From positions 62,001 to 126,000 of the forward strand of contig JAJPIG010000015.1 in the NCBI GenBank assembly GCA_021324855.1: DNA of 64,000 bases. The letters run 5' to 3'. Source of the DNA: Pseudomonadota bacterium. GTDB lineage: Bacteria; Desulfobacterota; Binatia; Binatales; Binataceae. The notes below the pieces were generated by a model. It was not told the DNA's origin. It was given only the letters and a program-made list of their open reading frames with translations, and searched no databases. Both the position numbers and the translations under genes were made by a program. Below, piece by piece: positions 1 through 9,894 of this stretch (position 1 is its first letter; the number at the start of each line of letters is the position of its first letter).

Positions 1-1226
1 GCCGCTGGCGCGAAGCGATCGAGCGCCTGCACTCGACCAACAATTTTCCGGAATTCACCGGACGCATCTGTCCGGCGCCGTGCGAAGAGGCGTGTGTCCT
101 CAACATCAATGACGACCCGGTCACGATCAAGCTGATCGAGAAGAGCATCATCGATCATGCTTTCGCCGAAGGCTGGGTCGCGCCGCAGCCGCCGGCGCGC
201 CGGACGGGCAAGCGCGTCGCGGTCGTGGGCTCGGGGCCGGCGGGCCTTGCCTGCGCGCAGCAGCTCGCGCGCGCGGGTCATTCGGTCACCCTGTACGAGC
301 GTTCAGATCGCGTCGGCGGCTTGCTGACTTACGGCATCCCGGATTTCAAGCTCGAAAAATGGATCGTCCAACGGCGCGTCGAGCAGATGCGTGCGGAAGG
401 CGTCGAGATCGTCACCAACTGCCATGTGGGGCGCGATCTGCATGCCGACGAACTGCGCGCGCGCCATGACGCGATCTGTCTCACGGTGGGATCGACGCGG
501 CCGCGCGACCTGAACGTCCCGGGCCGCGAGCTCGACGGCGTACATTTCGCAATGGAGTTTCTGCCGCAGCAGAACCGGCGCAATTTCGGCGATCGGCTTG
601 ATCCGAAAAGTGAGATCACCGCGCACGGCAAGCGCGTCGTCATCCTGGGCGGCGGCGACACCGGCTCGGATTGCCTCGGCACGTCGAACCGACAGGGCGC
701 GATCGAAGTTTTCCAGTTCGAGCTGCTGCCGATGCCGCCGGCTCGGCGCACGCCGGAGATGCCATGGCCGGAATGGCCGATGATCCTGCGCACCTCGACC
801 TCACACGAAGAAGGTGTGCGCCGCGACTGGAGCATCAACACCAAGGCATTCAAAGGCGAAAACGGCCGCGTCAGCCGGTTGCTCGGCGCACGGCTCCATT
901 GGAAACACGACAACGGCCGGATGGTGATGGAAGAGATACCGGGCAGCGAGTTCGAGCTCGAATGCGATCTGGTGCTGCTGGCGCTCGGCTTCCTCGGTCC
1001 GGAAACCGACACGATCGTCGCTGAGCTCGGGCTGAAGCTCGACCAGCGCGGCAACATTGCGTCTGAAAATTATGCCACCAGCGTGCCCGGCGTGTTCGCC
1101 GCCGGCGATGCGCGCCGCGGTCAATCGCTGGTGGTGTGGGCGATATGGGAGGGGCGCGAGGCCGCCCGCGCCGTCGATACATACCTGATGGGCGAGAGTT
1201 TTCTTCCGGCCAGCCCCGAGCTCTGA
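1..1226 (+). CDS. gltD: Glutamate synthase small subunit (NADPH), 5' end cut by window edge
   Basis: The reading frame is open from base 3 to the stop at 1226, about 407 codons, so the first ~70 residues lie outside the window. GltD passes electrons from NADPH through FAD and Fe-S clusters to GltB, which makes glutamate from glutamine and 2-oxoglutarate. Visible landmarks are the N-terminal cysteine cluster CPAPCEEAC (bases ~72-98), the FAD-binding VVGSGPAG (~216-245), the NADPH-binding VILGGGDTG (~639-665), and the C-terminal [18 protein letters not shown] typical of this flavoprotein family. A partner gltB would be expected upstream, outside the window. Related Fe-S/FAD oxidoreductases share this fold, but the residue pattern favours GltD. 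Confidence 0.93.
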   Translation, partial: RWREAIERLHSTNNFPEFTGRICPAPCEEACVLNINDDPVTIKLIEKSIIDHAFAEGWVAPQPPARRTGKRVAVVGSGPAGLACAQQLARAGHSVTLYERSDRVGGLLTYGIPDFKLEKWIVQRRVEQMRAEGVEIVTNCHVGRDLHADELRARHDAICLTVGSTRPRDLNVPGRELDGVHFAMEFLPQQNRRNFGDRLDPKSEITAHGKRVVILGGGDTGSDCLGTSNRQGAIEVFQFELLPMPPARRTPEMPWPEWPMILRTSTSHEEGVRRDWSINTKAFKGENGRVSRLLGARLHWKHDNGRMVMEEIPGSEFELECDLVLLALGFLGPETDTIVAELGLKLDQRGNIASENYATSVPGVFAAGDARRGQSLVVWAIWEGREAARAVDTYLMGESFLPASPEL

Positions 1227-1319
1227 GCGCGCGCGCCGGGCGGGTAGCTGACCGTTTGTCCACGCTCGGATAAATAGGATCGCAGGGAAGCGACTTCGAG
1301 TCGCCTCCGGAGGGGGACG

Positions 1320-2903
1320 ATGAAGCGGTCCGGATGGCTCGCGGTGATCGCCCTGATTACCGCGCTGGGATTGGCGATAGTGCTCGGCACGACGCTCCCG
1401 ATCCGCGCCGCAACTCCGCTGCTGGAGATCTTCTTCACGCCCGACATTACCGCGACTCTCGGCAATCAAACTGTCGCGCCGAATCAGGTGGCGAGCGACA
1501 ATTTCTCCACCGTCAGCCGCCTTTCCTTTCCGTCCGTGCCGGTCAACGTTCACGTCACCGGCTACTACCAGACGCCGGATAATCATCAGCTCCTGACCTT
1601 CGACAATCCGGTTACGCTGCCGTCGGGGAGCGGCACGATCACAATCACGCCGCGTGACGTTGCGAGCTTCGACGGCAAGAACTATGCACTCTATTTCAGC
1701 GGCGGCGCGAACGGCGTGCCGTCGGGCGCGGCGATCGATGCGATCACGATGATCGCGGGGACCGACCTTGCACTCTCTTTCGATATTCCCGCCGAGCTCC
1801 CCGGCCCGGGCGGTCCGGCGATCACCGCCTATCCCTGCGATCTCGTGCGGCTGACTGGTACCAGTTCGCCTTTCACGATCTTTTTCGATGGACGCAAGGC
1901 AGGCGTCCCGGCCGGAATCAACCTGGTCGGCGCGGATTACCTTGCGAGCAACGGTCATCTGCTGCTGGTCTTCGACGGCACCGGCACGGTCGGCGGAGAG
2001 AACTTCACAGCGCAGGAAGTGCTCGAATTCGATCCTTCAGCCGGCGCCTGGTCGCTCGCCTACGATGCTGAGAGCGCGCATCCCGGTTTCGCCCCGGCGC
2101 ATCTGCAAGGCGTCTTTGCGCTCGAGCCGACGCCCGCGCCGACCTCGACAGTGACCGCGAGCGCCACCGCGACCGTGACGACAACGCCGACTGTCACCTC
2201 AACGCCGACAGCGACCGCAACCGCGACTCTCACCCCGACCCCCACCTCGACTCCCACGACCGTGCCAATCGCACTCAGCTACTCGCCAGCGCGGCTTGCG
2301 TTTCCGAGGGCGACCGTAGGCATCAGTCCGAGCAGCCGTTGTGTGCGAAAGCTTGCGTTGCGCACTCCGAACAACCCGCGAAAGGATCCCATCATACTTG
2401 GTACGCCCGAGAGTACCAGCGATGAATTCACGATCGCATCCAGCGACTGCACTGATAGCCTGCTGCCCGGAAAGAGCTGCGAAATCGACGTATGCTTTAC
2501 GCCGACCGGGATTGGTTTCCGGACCGGCACGCTAAAGATCCTTGACAATGCACGTAACGCTCCCCAACGCGTCAGGCTCAGCGGATTCGGCGTGCGCCCG
2601 AGAATCAAATTCCATCCGAAGGCGCTCACCTTCTCGACGGCGTCGCTGAATCAACAGAGCGCGCCACAAACCGTCGAGGTGATCAATCTTAGCGAAGCGC
2701 CGGTTCAGATCGACAAGGTTTCGATCCTGGGGAGCGCCGCTTTCGGCGTTACGTCAGGATGCCCGCAAACGCTCGGACCGCTGGCGCAATGTCCCCTCAC
2801 TGTGACCTATGCGCCGGTCAAGCGGGGGCTCCATTTCGCGCGACTTAAAATCGAGGATTCCGCGCGCGGCAGCCCGCAGCACGTGCCCTTGTCAGGAAAG
2901 TGA
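1320..2903 (+). CDS. Secreted protein with Thr/Pro linker and C-terminal ASH/Hydin-like domains
   Basis: This 527-residue protein starts at ATG 1320 behind a strong GGAGGGGG ribosome site. It has a signal peptide (residues ~1-30) with a hydrophobic AVIALITALGLAIVLG core. Residues ~30-265 form a beta-rich domain I do not recognise, containing FDGKNYALYFSGG-like segments. A low-complexity Thr/Pro/Ala/Ser linker follows (bases ~2126-2265). Residues ~320-527 hold two repeats with the pattern L-F-x(4)-VG-x(n)-V-x-L-x-N and GTL-x-I-x-D-x-A, typical of ASPM-SPD-2-Hydin (choice-of-anchor D) immunoglobulin-like domains. Likely exported, perhaps cell-surface. It stands alone between gltD and the convergent M16 gene. 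Function unknown. Confidence 0.75.
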   Translation: MKRSGWLAVIALITALGLAIVLGTTLPIRAATPLLEIFFTPDITATLGNQTVAPNQVASDNFSTVSRLSFPSVPVNVHVTGYYQTPDNHQLLTFDNPVTLPSGSGTITITPRDVASFDGKNYALYFSGGANGVPSGAAIDAITMIAGTDLALSFDIPAELPGPGGPAITAYPCDLVRLTGTSSPFTIFFDGRKAGVPAGINLVGADYLASNGHLLLVFDGTGTVGGENFTAQEVLEFDPSAGAWSLAYDAESAHPGFAPAHLQGVFALEPTPAPTSTVTASATATVTTTPTVTSTPTATATATLTPTPTSTPTTVPIALSYSPARLAFPRATVGISPSSRCVRKLALRTPNNPRKDPIILGTPESTSDEFTIASSDCTDSLLPGKSCEIDVCFTPTGIGFRTGTLKILDNARNAPQRVRLSGFGVRPRIKFHPKALTFSTASLNQQSAPQTVEVINLSEAPVQIDKVSILGSAAFGVTSGCPQTLGPLAQCPLTVTYAPVKRGLHFARLKIEDSARGSPQHVPLSGK

Positions 2904-2925
2904 AGCTGAAACCGGCGACAATCGC

Positions 2926-4188
2926 TCAACTCATCGCCGACCAGAGATCCGCGCCCAGCTTGCGCCCCTTCAGATCGCCCAGCACGACCATCGCCATCCG
3001 ATCGGACTTGAAGCAACGGCTGGCAAGCTCGACGATTTGCGCGTTGGTGACCCGGTCGATCGCGTCGGCCAGCTCTTGAATCGTAATCTCGCGCCGAAAA
3101 TAGATCTCGTTGCGCGCGAGCCGATTCATCCGGCTGTCGGTCGATTCCATGCCGAGCAACATGTTGCCCTTGAGCTGGCTCTTGGCGCGCGCGAGCTCGG
3201 CCGGCGTGAGCCCGTCGCGCGCGATCCTGCCGATCTCGCGGAGGGTCACCTCGATCACCTCATCGAGCCACTCACGGTTGGTTCCGGCGTAAATCGCCAT
3301 GTAGCCGCAATCAATAAACGAGGAGTTGAACGAATAGATGCTGTAGACGCGGCCACGGCGCTCGCGGACCTCCTGGAACAGCCGTGACGACATCCCGCCG
3401 CCCAGCGCCGTGTTGAGCACGTAGCTCGCGTAACGCAGCGGATCGGTCTGACTAAGGCCGGGACCGCCGATACAGAGATGGACCTGTTCGAGTTCCTTTT
3501 CGTACTGCTGCACGATCGGACGCTCGGTGGGCGGCGTGATCGGATGCGGCCGGCCGTTGCCGGGAATCGCGCCGAACAGCCGCGCGCACTCGGCGACGAG
3601 CCGCTGGTGATCGACCATCCCGGCTGCGCCGACCAGGATTTTCTCGGCGCGATAGCGGTCGGCCATGAACGAAGTCAGCAACTCGCGGTTCATCGCGTTG
3701 ACCGTCCGCTCCGAGCCGAAGATCGGCAGCGACAACGGATGCCCTTCCCAGAAGCGCAGATTGAAAAGATCGTGGATGTAATCGTCGGGGGTGTCCTCGG
3801 CCTGCGAGATCTCCTGGATCACAACCTGGCGCTCGCGATCGATCTCAGCGGGATCAAACACCGAATCGAGAAAAATGTCGGCCAGAACGTCGATCGCCAG
3901 CGGCAGATCGTTGCCCAGCACCTTGGCGTAGTAGCAGGTGTACTCCTTGCCGGTGAAGGCGTTGAGCACGCCACCCACCGCATCGATCTCCTCGGCGATC
4001 TGCGCCGCTGTGCGCCGCCGAGTGCCCTTGAACAGCAGATGCTCGATGAAATGCGAGACGCCATTCTCCTCCGGGGCTTCGTAACGCGAGCCGTTCTCGA
4101 CCCAGATTCCGATCGAGCACGACACCACCTGGGGCATCGCCTCAGTGATTACCCGGACACCGTTGGGCAGGACGGTCTTGGAAATCAT
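2926..4188 (-). CDS. M16 family zinc peptidase (processing-peptidase-like)
   Basis: The protein has 420 residues, the usual length for single-chain bacterial M16B peptidases related to the mitochondrial processing peptidase. The inverted zinc motif HFIEH is at residues 46-50, with the glutamate-rich helix ERQVVIQEI further on that normally supplies the third ligand. The C-terminal half carries the R/Y-containing GGGMSSRLFQEVRERRG segment conserved in active M16B subunits, so it is probably catalytic. It follows pnp by 26 bp on the same strand, a very common neighbourhood for this family (pnp-ymxG order). The physiological substrate is not known. Confidence 0.9.
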   Translation of the reverse strand: MISKTVLPNGVRVITEAMPQVVSCSIGIWVENGSRYEAPEENGVSHFIEHLLFKGTRRRTAAQIAEEIDAVGGVLNAFTGKEYTCYYAKVLGNDLPLAIDVLADIFLDSVFDPAEIDRERQVVIQEISQAEDTPDDYIHDLFNLRFWEGHPLSLPIFGSERTVNAMNRELLTSFMADRYRAEKILVGAAGMVDHQRLVAECARLFGAIPGNGRPHPITPPTERPIVQQYEKELEQVHLCIGGPGLSQTDPLRYASYVLNTALGGGMSSRLFQEVRERRGRVYSIYSFNSSFIDCGYMAIYAGTNREWLDEVIEVTLREIGRIARDGLTPAELARAKSQLKGNMLLGMESTDSRMNRLARNEIYFRREITIQELADAIDRVTNAQIVELASRCFKSDRMAMVVLGDLKGRKLGADLWSAMS

Positions 4189-4214
4189 GTCAGGATGCTC
4201 GCCAAGTCGGGGAA

Positions 4215-6311
4215 CTACTTGCCGCGTTGCTCGGATTCTTCCTGCGCCTCGCGCATCGACAGCCGGATTTTGCCGGAGCGATCGACGTCAAGCACCTTGA
4301 CATTGATCTCGTCGCCTTCGTGCAGCACGTCCTCGACGCGCCGAATCCGCTCGGTTGAGATTTGAGAGATGTGCAGGAGGCCGTCAGTGCCGGGCAGGAT
4401 TTCGACGAATGCGCCGAAGTCGACGATTTTGCGGACCTTGCCGTGGTAGATGCGCCCGACCTCAGGCTCGGCGGTGATCGCCTGGATCGCGTCAATCGCG
4501 CGCTGCAACGCCGTGCTGTCGCTGGAGGCGATTCGCACCGTTCCGTCGTCCTCGATGTCGATCTTGCAGCCGGTCTCCTCGGTTAGTGCGCGGATCACCT
4601 TGCCGCCCGGACCGATCACGTCGCGAATCTTGTCCGGCTTGATGCGCATCGTGTGGATTCGCGGAGCGAGCGCCGAGACTTCCTCGCGCGGCGACTGAAT
4701 CGCCTTCTCCATCACGCCGAGCACGAAGAGCCGCGCATCGCGCGCCTGGTGCAGCGCCTGACGCATCACCTCGCGGGTCACGCCGCCGACCTTGTTGTCC
4801 ATCTGGATCGCCGTGACGCCCTGCGCCGTGCCGGCCACCTTGAAGTCCATGTCACCCAGATGGTCCTCGTCGCCGAGAATATCGGTCAGTACGCGAACCT
4901 GCTCGCCCTCCTTCACGAGGCCCATCGCGATGCCGGCGACGGCCGACTTGACCGGCACGCCCGCGTCCATCAGAGCCAGACTCCCGCCGCATACGGTGGC
5001 CATCGAGGAACTGCCGTTCGATTCGAGCACCTCCGAAACCACGCGAATCGTGTAAGGGAATTCCTCTTCGCTCGGCAGGACCGCGGCGAGCGCCCGCTCA
5101 GCGAGCGCGCCATGACCGATCTCACGGCGTCCGGGGCCGCGCAGGAACTTGACCTCACCAGTCGAAAAGGGCGGGAAATTGTAGTGCAGAAGAAATTTCT
5201 TGTAGCGCTCGCCCAGGAGAGCATCGATTTTTTGCTCGTCAGAAGAAGTGCCGAGGGTAACCGTCGCCAACACTTGGGTCTCGCCACGCGTGAAGATCGC
5301 CGAGCCGTGGGTGCGCGGCAACACCTGCACCTGCGCGCTCAGCGGGCGGATTTCGGTCGAGCTGCGATCGTCGATACGCTTGTCGTCCTCGAGGATCACG
5401 CGGCGCACCCGCTCGCGCACGATCGCGTCGTACGCCTCGGCGACCTTGGCCTTCATCTCAGGGTCTTCGCCGCCGATCTCCGCGGCCACCTTGTCCGACA
5501 ACCCGTAAACTGCCGCCGAACGATCTTTCTTGCTCTTAATCGCGAGCGCCGCCTCAAGTTCACTTCCGACGCGCGCGCGGACCCGCTCCTTGAGCGCCGG
5601 ATCGATCTGCTTCGGCGTGAATTCGCGCTTGGGCTTGCCGGCGAGCCGGCGGAGCTCCTGCTGGATTTCGAAGATCGGATGCATCGCTTCGTGCGCCGAG
5701 AAGAGCGCCTCGAGGATCGCTTCCTCGTCTACGATCTTGGCGCCGCCTTCGAGCATCACGATTGAGTCCGGCTTCGCCGCCACGACCATCGAGACGTCGC
5801 TCTGTTCAAGTTGATCGAGCAGTGGATTGACCACGAGCTGGCCCTTGATGCGACCCATCCGCACCGCGGCTACTGGACCGAGATGCGGGATGTCGGAGAC
5901 TTCGAGCGCGGTCGACGCGGCAATCAGCGCCAGCACATCGGGATCATTGTCGCGGTCGGCCGAAAGCACCGAAACGATAATCTGCGTCTCGCGATCGTAG
6001 CCCTTGGGAAACAGTGGACGCATCGCGCGATCGATCAGACGTGAGGTCAGGATCTCCTTCTCGGACGGACGCCCCTCGCGCTTGAAGAAGCCGCCCGGAA
6101 TCTTGCCGGCGGCGAAAGTTTTTTCCTGATAATCGACGGTGAGCGGGATGAAGTCGGTCTTGGTTCGCGCCTCGTAGGCGGAAACCACGGTCGCAAGCAC
6201 TACAGTCTCGCCGTACTGGGCGAGTACCGCGCCGTGTGCCTGGCGCGCCAGGCGTCCGGTCTCGAGCGAGAGCGGACGCCCTGAAAATTCTATCTCTAGT
6301 TTTCGATACAT
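4215..6311 (-). CDS. pnp: Polyribonucleotide nucleotidyltransferase (PNPase)
   Basis: The 698-residue protein is full length. PNPase degrades RNA 3' to 5' by phosphorolysis and is part of the RNA degradosome. Two RNase PH-like domains are visible; the first includes FFKREGRPSEKEILTSRLIDR and the second contains LLHYNFPPFSTGE and GRREIGHGALAERAL, the catalytic core. A KH domain (IRDVIGPGGKVIRAL) and an S1 domain (GRIYHGKVRKIVDFGAFVE) follow. The start ATG at 6311 has AAGGAA just upstream. rpsO lies 130 bp upstream, the classic rpsO-pnp arrangement, where the intergenic RNA is often a site of processing and autoregulation. Confidence 0.98.
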   Translation of the reverse strand: MYRKLEIEFSGRPLSLETGRLARQAHGAVLAQYGETVVLATVVSAYEARTKTDFIPLTVDYQEKTFAAGKIPGGFFKREGRPSEKEILTSRLIDRAMRPLFPKGYDRETQIIVSVLSADRDNDPDVLALIAASTALEVSDIPHLGPVAAVRMGRIKGQLVVNPLLDQLEQSDVSMVVAAKPDSIVMLEGGAKIVDEEAILEALFSAHEAMHPIFEIQQELRRLAGKPKREFTPKQIDPALKERVRARVGSELEAALAIKSKKDRSAAVYGLSDKVAAEIGGEDPEMKAKVAEAYDAIVRERVRRVILEDDKRIDDRSSTEIRPLSAQVQVLPRTHGSAIFTRGETQVLATVTLGTSSDEQKIDALLGERYKKFLLHYNFPPFSTGEVKFLRGPGRREIGHGALAERALAAVLPSEEEFPYTIRVVSEVLESNGSSSMATVCGGSLALMDAGVPVKSAVAGIAMGLVKEGEQVRVLTDILGDEDHLGDMDFKVAGTAQGVTAIQMDNKVGGVTREVMRQALHQARDARLFVLGVMEKAIQSPREEVSALAPRIHTMRIKPDKIRDVIGPGGKVIRALTEETGCKIDIEDDGTVRIASSDSTALQRAIDAIQAITAEPEVGRIYHGKVRKIVDFGAFVEILPGTDGLLHISQISTERIRRVEDVLHEGDEINVKVLDVDRSGKIRLSMREAQEESEQRGK

Positions 6312-6440
6312 TTCCTTACCTTGTCAGGAAGGCAGGATGCAGGCTCGATGCAGCGAACCGGCGGAGCGATGACTCCAACGATGTCGGCATCGACGTGGCT
6401 GAGCGGTCGACACGGCTTGCACCGGCGACCCCCTCCGGGC

Positions 6441-6710
6441 CTACCTCCGGATGCCCAGTTTTTCAATCAGCTCTCGATAACGGGAGACATCGCGCGAATG
6501 CAGATAGTCCAGCAGCCGGCGGCGTTTGCTCACGAGTTTGAGCAAACCGCGGCGCGAATGATGGTCTTTCGCGTGGGTCCGGAGATGCTCACTTAACTGC
6601 TCGATTCGGGCAGAAAAGAGCGCCACCTGGACCTCGGAAGAACCGCTGTCCTTGGGACTTCGTGCGTGCGATTGGACTATTTCCCGCTTACGAGCGGACG
6701 CGAGGGGCAT
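6441..6710 (-). CDS. rpsO: 30S ribosomal protein S15
   Basis: The 89-residue protein is the normal length for S15. It shows the core S15 signature: [21 protein letters not shown], the [12 protein letters not shown] helix junction that contacts 16S rRNA, and the C-terminal [28 protein letters not shown]15 binds the central domain of 16S rRNA early in 30S assembly. It sits between the VWA gene upstream and pnp downstream, all on the minus strand. The stretch 6312-6440 between rpsO and pnp has no ORF. The N-terminal [11 protein letters not shown] is slightly unusual in sequence but in a normal position. Confidence 0.98.
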   Translation of the reverse strand: MPLASARKREIVQSHARSPKDSGSSEVQVALFSARIEQLSEHLRTHAKDHHSRRGLLKLVSKRRRLLDYLHSRDVSRYRELIEKLGIRR

Positions 6711-6848
6711 CAGGAGTCTTGCTTATTCCTTTGATTTTTTCTTGGGAAAAGAGGCTAACAGAGGCCGGCGATGGTGTAAAGGCGACCGGCCGAAAGGGCG
6801 ATTTTGCCGCGATCAGGCCAAAATTTTCGCGATTAATCCGCAGACTCG

Positions 6849-8441
6849 TCAGATCTTCTTGCGCTTGTGCGATAAATAATCAACCAGCAGGTACTCGCCC
6901 AGATGGTCGGGGCGGGTGAAGAGCGCGCGGCCCCGGTTGATGAGCGTCATCTTCTCGACGAACGCGCGCAGGCTCGGCGAATCATCCAGCATAAAGGTAT
7001 TGATCCGAATTCCTTTGCGCGTCACCCGTTCCACTTCCTTGAGCGTCTCCTGGGCGGCGCGCATGCTGATGCCGCCGAAGGACAACGGCCATTCGCAAAA
7101 GACGCGGCCATTCTGGAAGTAGGCGGTGGGCTGACCGTCGGTGATCACGATGATCTGCTGGTTGCGCGACGGATGACGCCCGAGGAGCTCGGCCGCGAGC
7201 CGCAGTCCGTCCTGCAGGTTCGTGAACGGGTCGCCCATGTTCCACGAGGCTTCGGGCAGGTCTTTCAGCTTCAGTTGGACGGCGCGGGTAAAGAAGCCGA
7301 CGATCGCGAAAAAGTCGCGCGGGTACTTGGAGCGAATCAGCGTCTCCATCGCCATCGCGACCTTCTTGGCCGCCGCGAACCGCCCCTCCCAGCTCATCGA
7401 CCACGACATGTCGAGGCACAACACCGTCGACGAAGTGGTGGCGTAGTCGCTCTCGAACACCTCGAAATCGTCGGGGCCGAGCGTCAACGGGACGCCGGGC
7501 TTGCGCGTCAGCGCATGCTTGAGCGTCTCGACCAGGTTGAGATTCAGCGGATCGCCGTAAACGTACGGCTTGGTCACCTCGGGCCGGATCTCGGTTGCGC
7601 CGCGATGATCCATCGCATGGCCGCCGCTGCGATCGCGGAGCAGCCCCTGGAAGATATCGCGCAGCGCGAGCTGTCCGATCCGCCGCACGCCCTTGGGCGA
7701 GAGCGCCAGATGCTCGCCGCGGGTGAGGAGATAGCCGGATTCATCCAGCAGCAGCATCGCCTGCTTCAGGTTTTCGAAATCTTCAGAGGCCTGTCCGCCG
7801 AGCATCGCATTCAGCTCGTCGCCCGAGACCTCGTTCAAATCGCCCGCCATCAGCGCCTGCTCGAGATTCCGCATCCGTTCCATCTCGCGCATCATGTCGA
7901 CCGCTTCGCGATAGCCGAGGCTCTTGGGCCCGCGAAACGCCTGGCCGTGTCGATCGCGAAAGTTTTCGAGGTCGCGGATGTTCTCGTATTCCTTGAGCAA
8001 TTCGTCGAAGTCGGCCTTCGCCTCGCCGTCCTCGAAGTCGTAGTTCTCGAGCCGCCTCAGCGCCTCGGAGAGCTTGCGCGGCAGATGCGCAAGCTCGCGT
8101 TCCTTATCTTCGATCCCCGGCTTGCGATCGCGAAGCGTGCCCAGCGTATGCCGCTCGCGCTCGAGGATGCTTTCGAGTTTGCGTTCGATCTCGGAGAGCG
8201 CGTGCTTGAGATTGAACTCGCGGTAGCGCTTGCGCATCTCCTGGCGCAACTGCTCGATCAGCTCCTCTAGACCCATCATCTTCACGCCATCGAGGTCGAT
8301 GCCCTGGCGCATGATCCAGTCCATCGCCTGACGCACATCGTCGGTGTACGAGAGATATTCGGCGAGCTTCTCGAAGAGCTGATCGGCGGTGAGCCGGACG
8401 CGCTGGCTTCCGTCCCACAGCGTATAGCGATGGATGTTCAT
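6849..8441 (-). CDS. VWA domain protein, partner of the adjacent AAA+ ATPase
   Basis: This 530-residue protein has a C-terminal von Willebrand factor A domain. Its MIDAS metal site is visible as DMSWSMSW (DxSxS), followed by a TDGQPTAYF strand that carries the second metal-side aspartate. The N-terminal ~300 residues are helical and rich in E, R and L, with probable coiled coil around REMRKRYREFNLKHALSEIERKLE. The ATG at 8441 is 12 bp after the stop of the MoxR/ChlI-type ATPase gene, so the two are almost certainly co-translated. Such pairs (BchI/BchD, RavA/ViaA, MoxR/CoxE types) work as ATP-driven chelatase or chaperone complexes. The client here is unknown. Confidence 0.85.
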   Translation of the reverse strand: MNIHRYTLWDGSQRVRLTADQLFEKLAEYLSYTDDVRQAMDWIMRQGIDLDGVKMMGLEELIEQLRQEMRKRYREFNLKHALSEIERKLESILERERHTLGTLRDRKPGIEDKERELAHLPRKLSEALRRLENYDFEDGEAKADFDELLKEYENIRDLENFRDRHGQAFRGPKSLGYREAVDMMREMERMRNLEQALMAGDLNEVSGDELNAMLGGQASEDFENLKQAMLLLDESGYLLTRGEHLALSPKGVRRIGQLALRDIFQGLLRDRSGGHAMDHRGATEIRPEVTKPYVYGDPLNLNLVETLKHALTRKPGVPLTLGPDDFEVFESDYATTSSTVLCLDMSWSMSWEGRFAAAKKVAMAMETLIRSKYPRDFFAIVGFFTRAVQLKLKDLPEASWNMGDPFTNLQDGLRLAAELLGRHPSRNQQIIVITDGQPTAYFQNGRVFCEWPLSFGGISMRAAQETLKEVERVTRKGIRINTFMLDDSPSLRAFVEKMTLINRGRALFTRPDHLGEYLLVDYLSHKRKKI

Positions 8442-8452
8442 CGGCGCGAGGT

Positions 8453-9865
8453 TCAGGCGTGATAGCTCATCCGCCCGCCACCCTGGCGCTCCTTGTTGAG
8501 TTTCTGATGGAGATGGAGGCCCTCAAAGATGAGTTCGCTCGCGACCGCCATCAGGCCCGGGGTCTCGAACGGTCCGAGCCGTTCGACCGCCTCGCGCAGT
8601 CCCGGCACCTCGCGCAGCGGCTCCAGATACTCAGCGGAGGGAGCGCGGTCCGAGACCTCGACGCCCCAGCCCTGGCCGAAGTAGGCGACGATCGATTTGA
8701 GATCGTCGATTTTCAGGTAGCGATCGAAGACCTTGAGCACCGCGTGATTGATCAGGCGCTCAACCAGGTCTTCTTCCTTCTTGTCCTCACCCACGTACTC
8801 CAGCTCGATTTTGCCGGCGGTCGAGGCGAACAACGACGGCAGATCAGTAATCCGCGGGACAATCTCGTTCTCGCCCACGATCACCGCGCGCCGCTCGGCG
8901 TTGGAAATCACCGACTCAAAGTTGTTGATCGTCACCCGCACCGAAACGCCCGAGGCCTGGTTGATCTCGTTCGAGGCGCGCGCCTCGAACGTGATGTTCG
9001 CCAGGATCTCGCGCATGAAGGGAGCCACCCGCAGCGGCAAATCGGAGCGCAGCGGATAGCTGCACTCCTGCTCCATGATCGCGATCTCGTCCTCGATGGT
9101 TTTCGGGTAATGCGTGCGAATCTGGACGTCGAAGCGATCCTTGAGCGGCGTGATGATCCGGCCGCGCGAGGTGTAGTCTTCCGGGTTCGCGCTCGCCACG
9201 AACAACACGTCGACCGGCAGGCGAATCTTGTAGCCCTTGATCTGGACGTCCTTTTCCTCCATCAGGTTGAACAGGCCGACCTGCACCTTCTCGGTCAGGT
9301 CGGGGAGTTCATTGATCGCAAAGATGCCGCGATTGGTCCGCGGGATCAGTCCGTAATGGATCGTCTCCTCGTCGGCGAGGTAGCGTCCTTCGGCGACCTT
9401 GATTGGATCGATCTCGCCGATCAGGTCGGCGACCGAGACGTCGGGCGTGGCAAGCTTCTCGGCATAGCGCTGCTCGCGCGTGAGCCATGCGATCTCGAGC
9501 GCGTCGCCCCGCTCGGCAAGCTGGCGGCGGCAGAACTTGCAGATCGGCGCGAACGGATCATCATTGATCTCGCAGCCCTTCACGGCCGGCACGAATTCAT
9601 CGAGCAGGCTGGCGAGCGAGCGGATGATCCGCGATTTCGCCTGGCCGCGTTCGCCGAGCAGAATCATATGATGGCCCGCGAGGATTGCGTTCTCGATTTC
9701 TGGCACCACCGTCTGATCGTAACCAACGATTCCCGGCAGCGTGCGCTCGCCGGTCTTGAGACGCGCGAGCAGGTTGTTGCGGAGTTCGATTCGCACCGGC
9801 GCGGTTCGGTAGCCCGCGCTCTTGAGCGCGCCCAGCGTGGTAATCGCGAGCAGGTCCTGGTTCAT
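8453..9865 (-). CDS. MoxR/magnesium-chelatase-I-type AAA+ ATPase
   Basis: The start is placed at ATG 9865, because the 57 codons upstream overlap the HIT gene and look unlike the family; this gives 470 residues. Walker A is GERGQAKS (residues ~65-72), Walker B is FAINELPDL, and the ChlI-like SRGRIITPLKDRFDVQIRTH follows, with sensor and arginine-finger regions typical of the helix-2-insert clade. A cysteine-bearing insert, ICKFCRRQ, lies between Walker A and B and may bind metal. The VWA gene begins 12 bp downstream. The pair lies inside a translation and housekeeping operon, so a role in a basic assembly process is possible, but that is inference. Confidence 0.87.
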   Translation of the reverse strand: MNQDLLAITTLGALKSAGYRTAPVRIELRNNLLARLKTGERTLPGIVGYDQTVVPEIENAILAGHHMILLGERGQAKSRIIRSLASLLDEFVPAVKGCEINDDPFAPICKFCRRQLAERGDALEIAWLTREQRYAEKLATPDVSVADLIGEIDPIKVAEGRYLADEETIHYGLIPRTNRGIFAINELPDLTEKVQVGLFNLMEEKDVQIKGYKIRLPVDVLFVASANPEDYTSRGRIITPLKDRFDVQIRTHYPKTIEDEIAIMEQECSYPLRSDLPLRVAPFMREILANITFEARASNEINQASGVSVRVTINNFESVISNAERRAVIVGENEIVPRITDLPSLFASTAGKIELEYVGEDKKEEDLVERLINHAVLKVFDRYLKIDDLKSIVAYFGQGWGVEVSDRAPSAEYLEPLREVPGLREAVERLGPFETPGLMAVASELIFEGLHLHQKLNKERQGGGRMSYHA

Positions 9866-9894
9866 TATCGATCCTAACGAGAAAGTCTTGAGTT

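Noticed and set aside
2060-2257. Minus-strand Val/Gly-rich ORF
   Set aside because: It is the complement of the Thr/Pro linker repeat of the secreted protein at 1320..2903.
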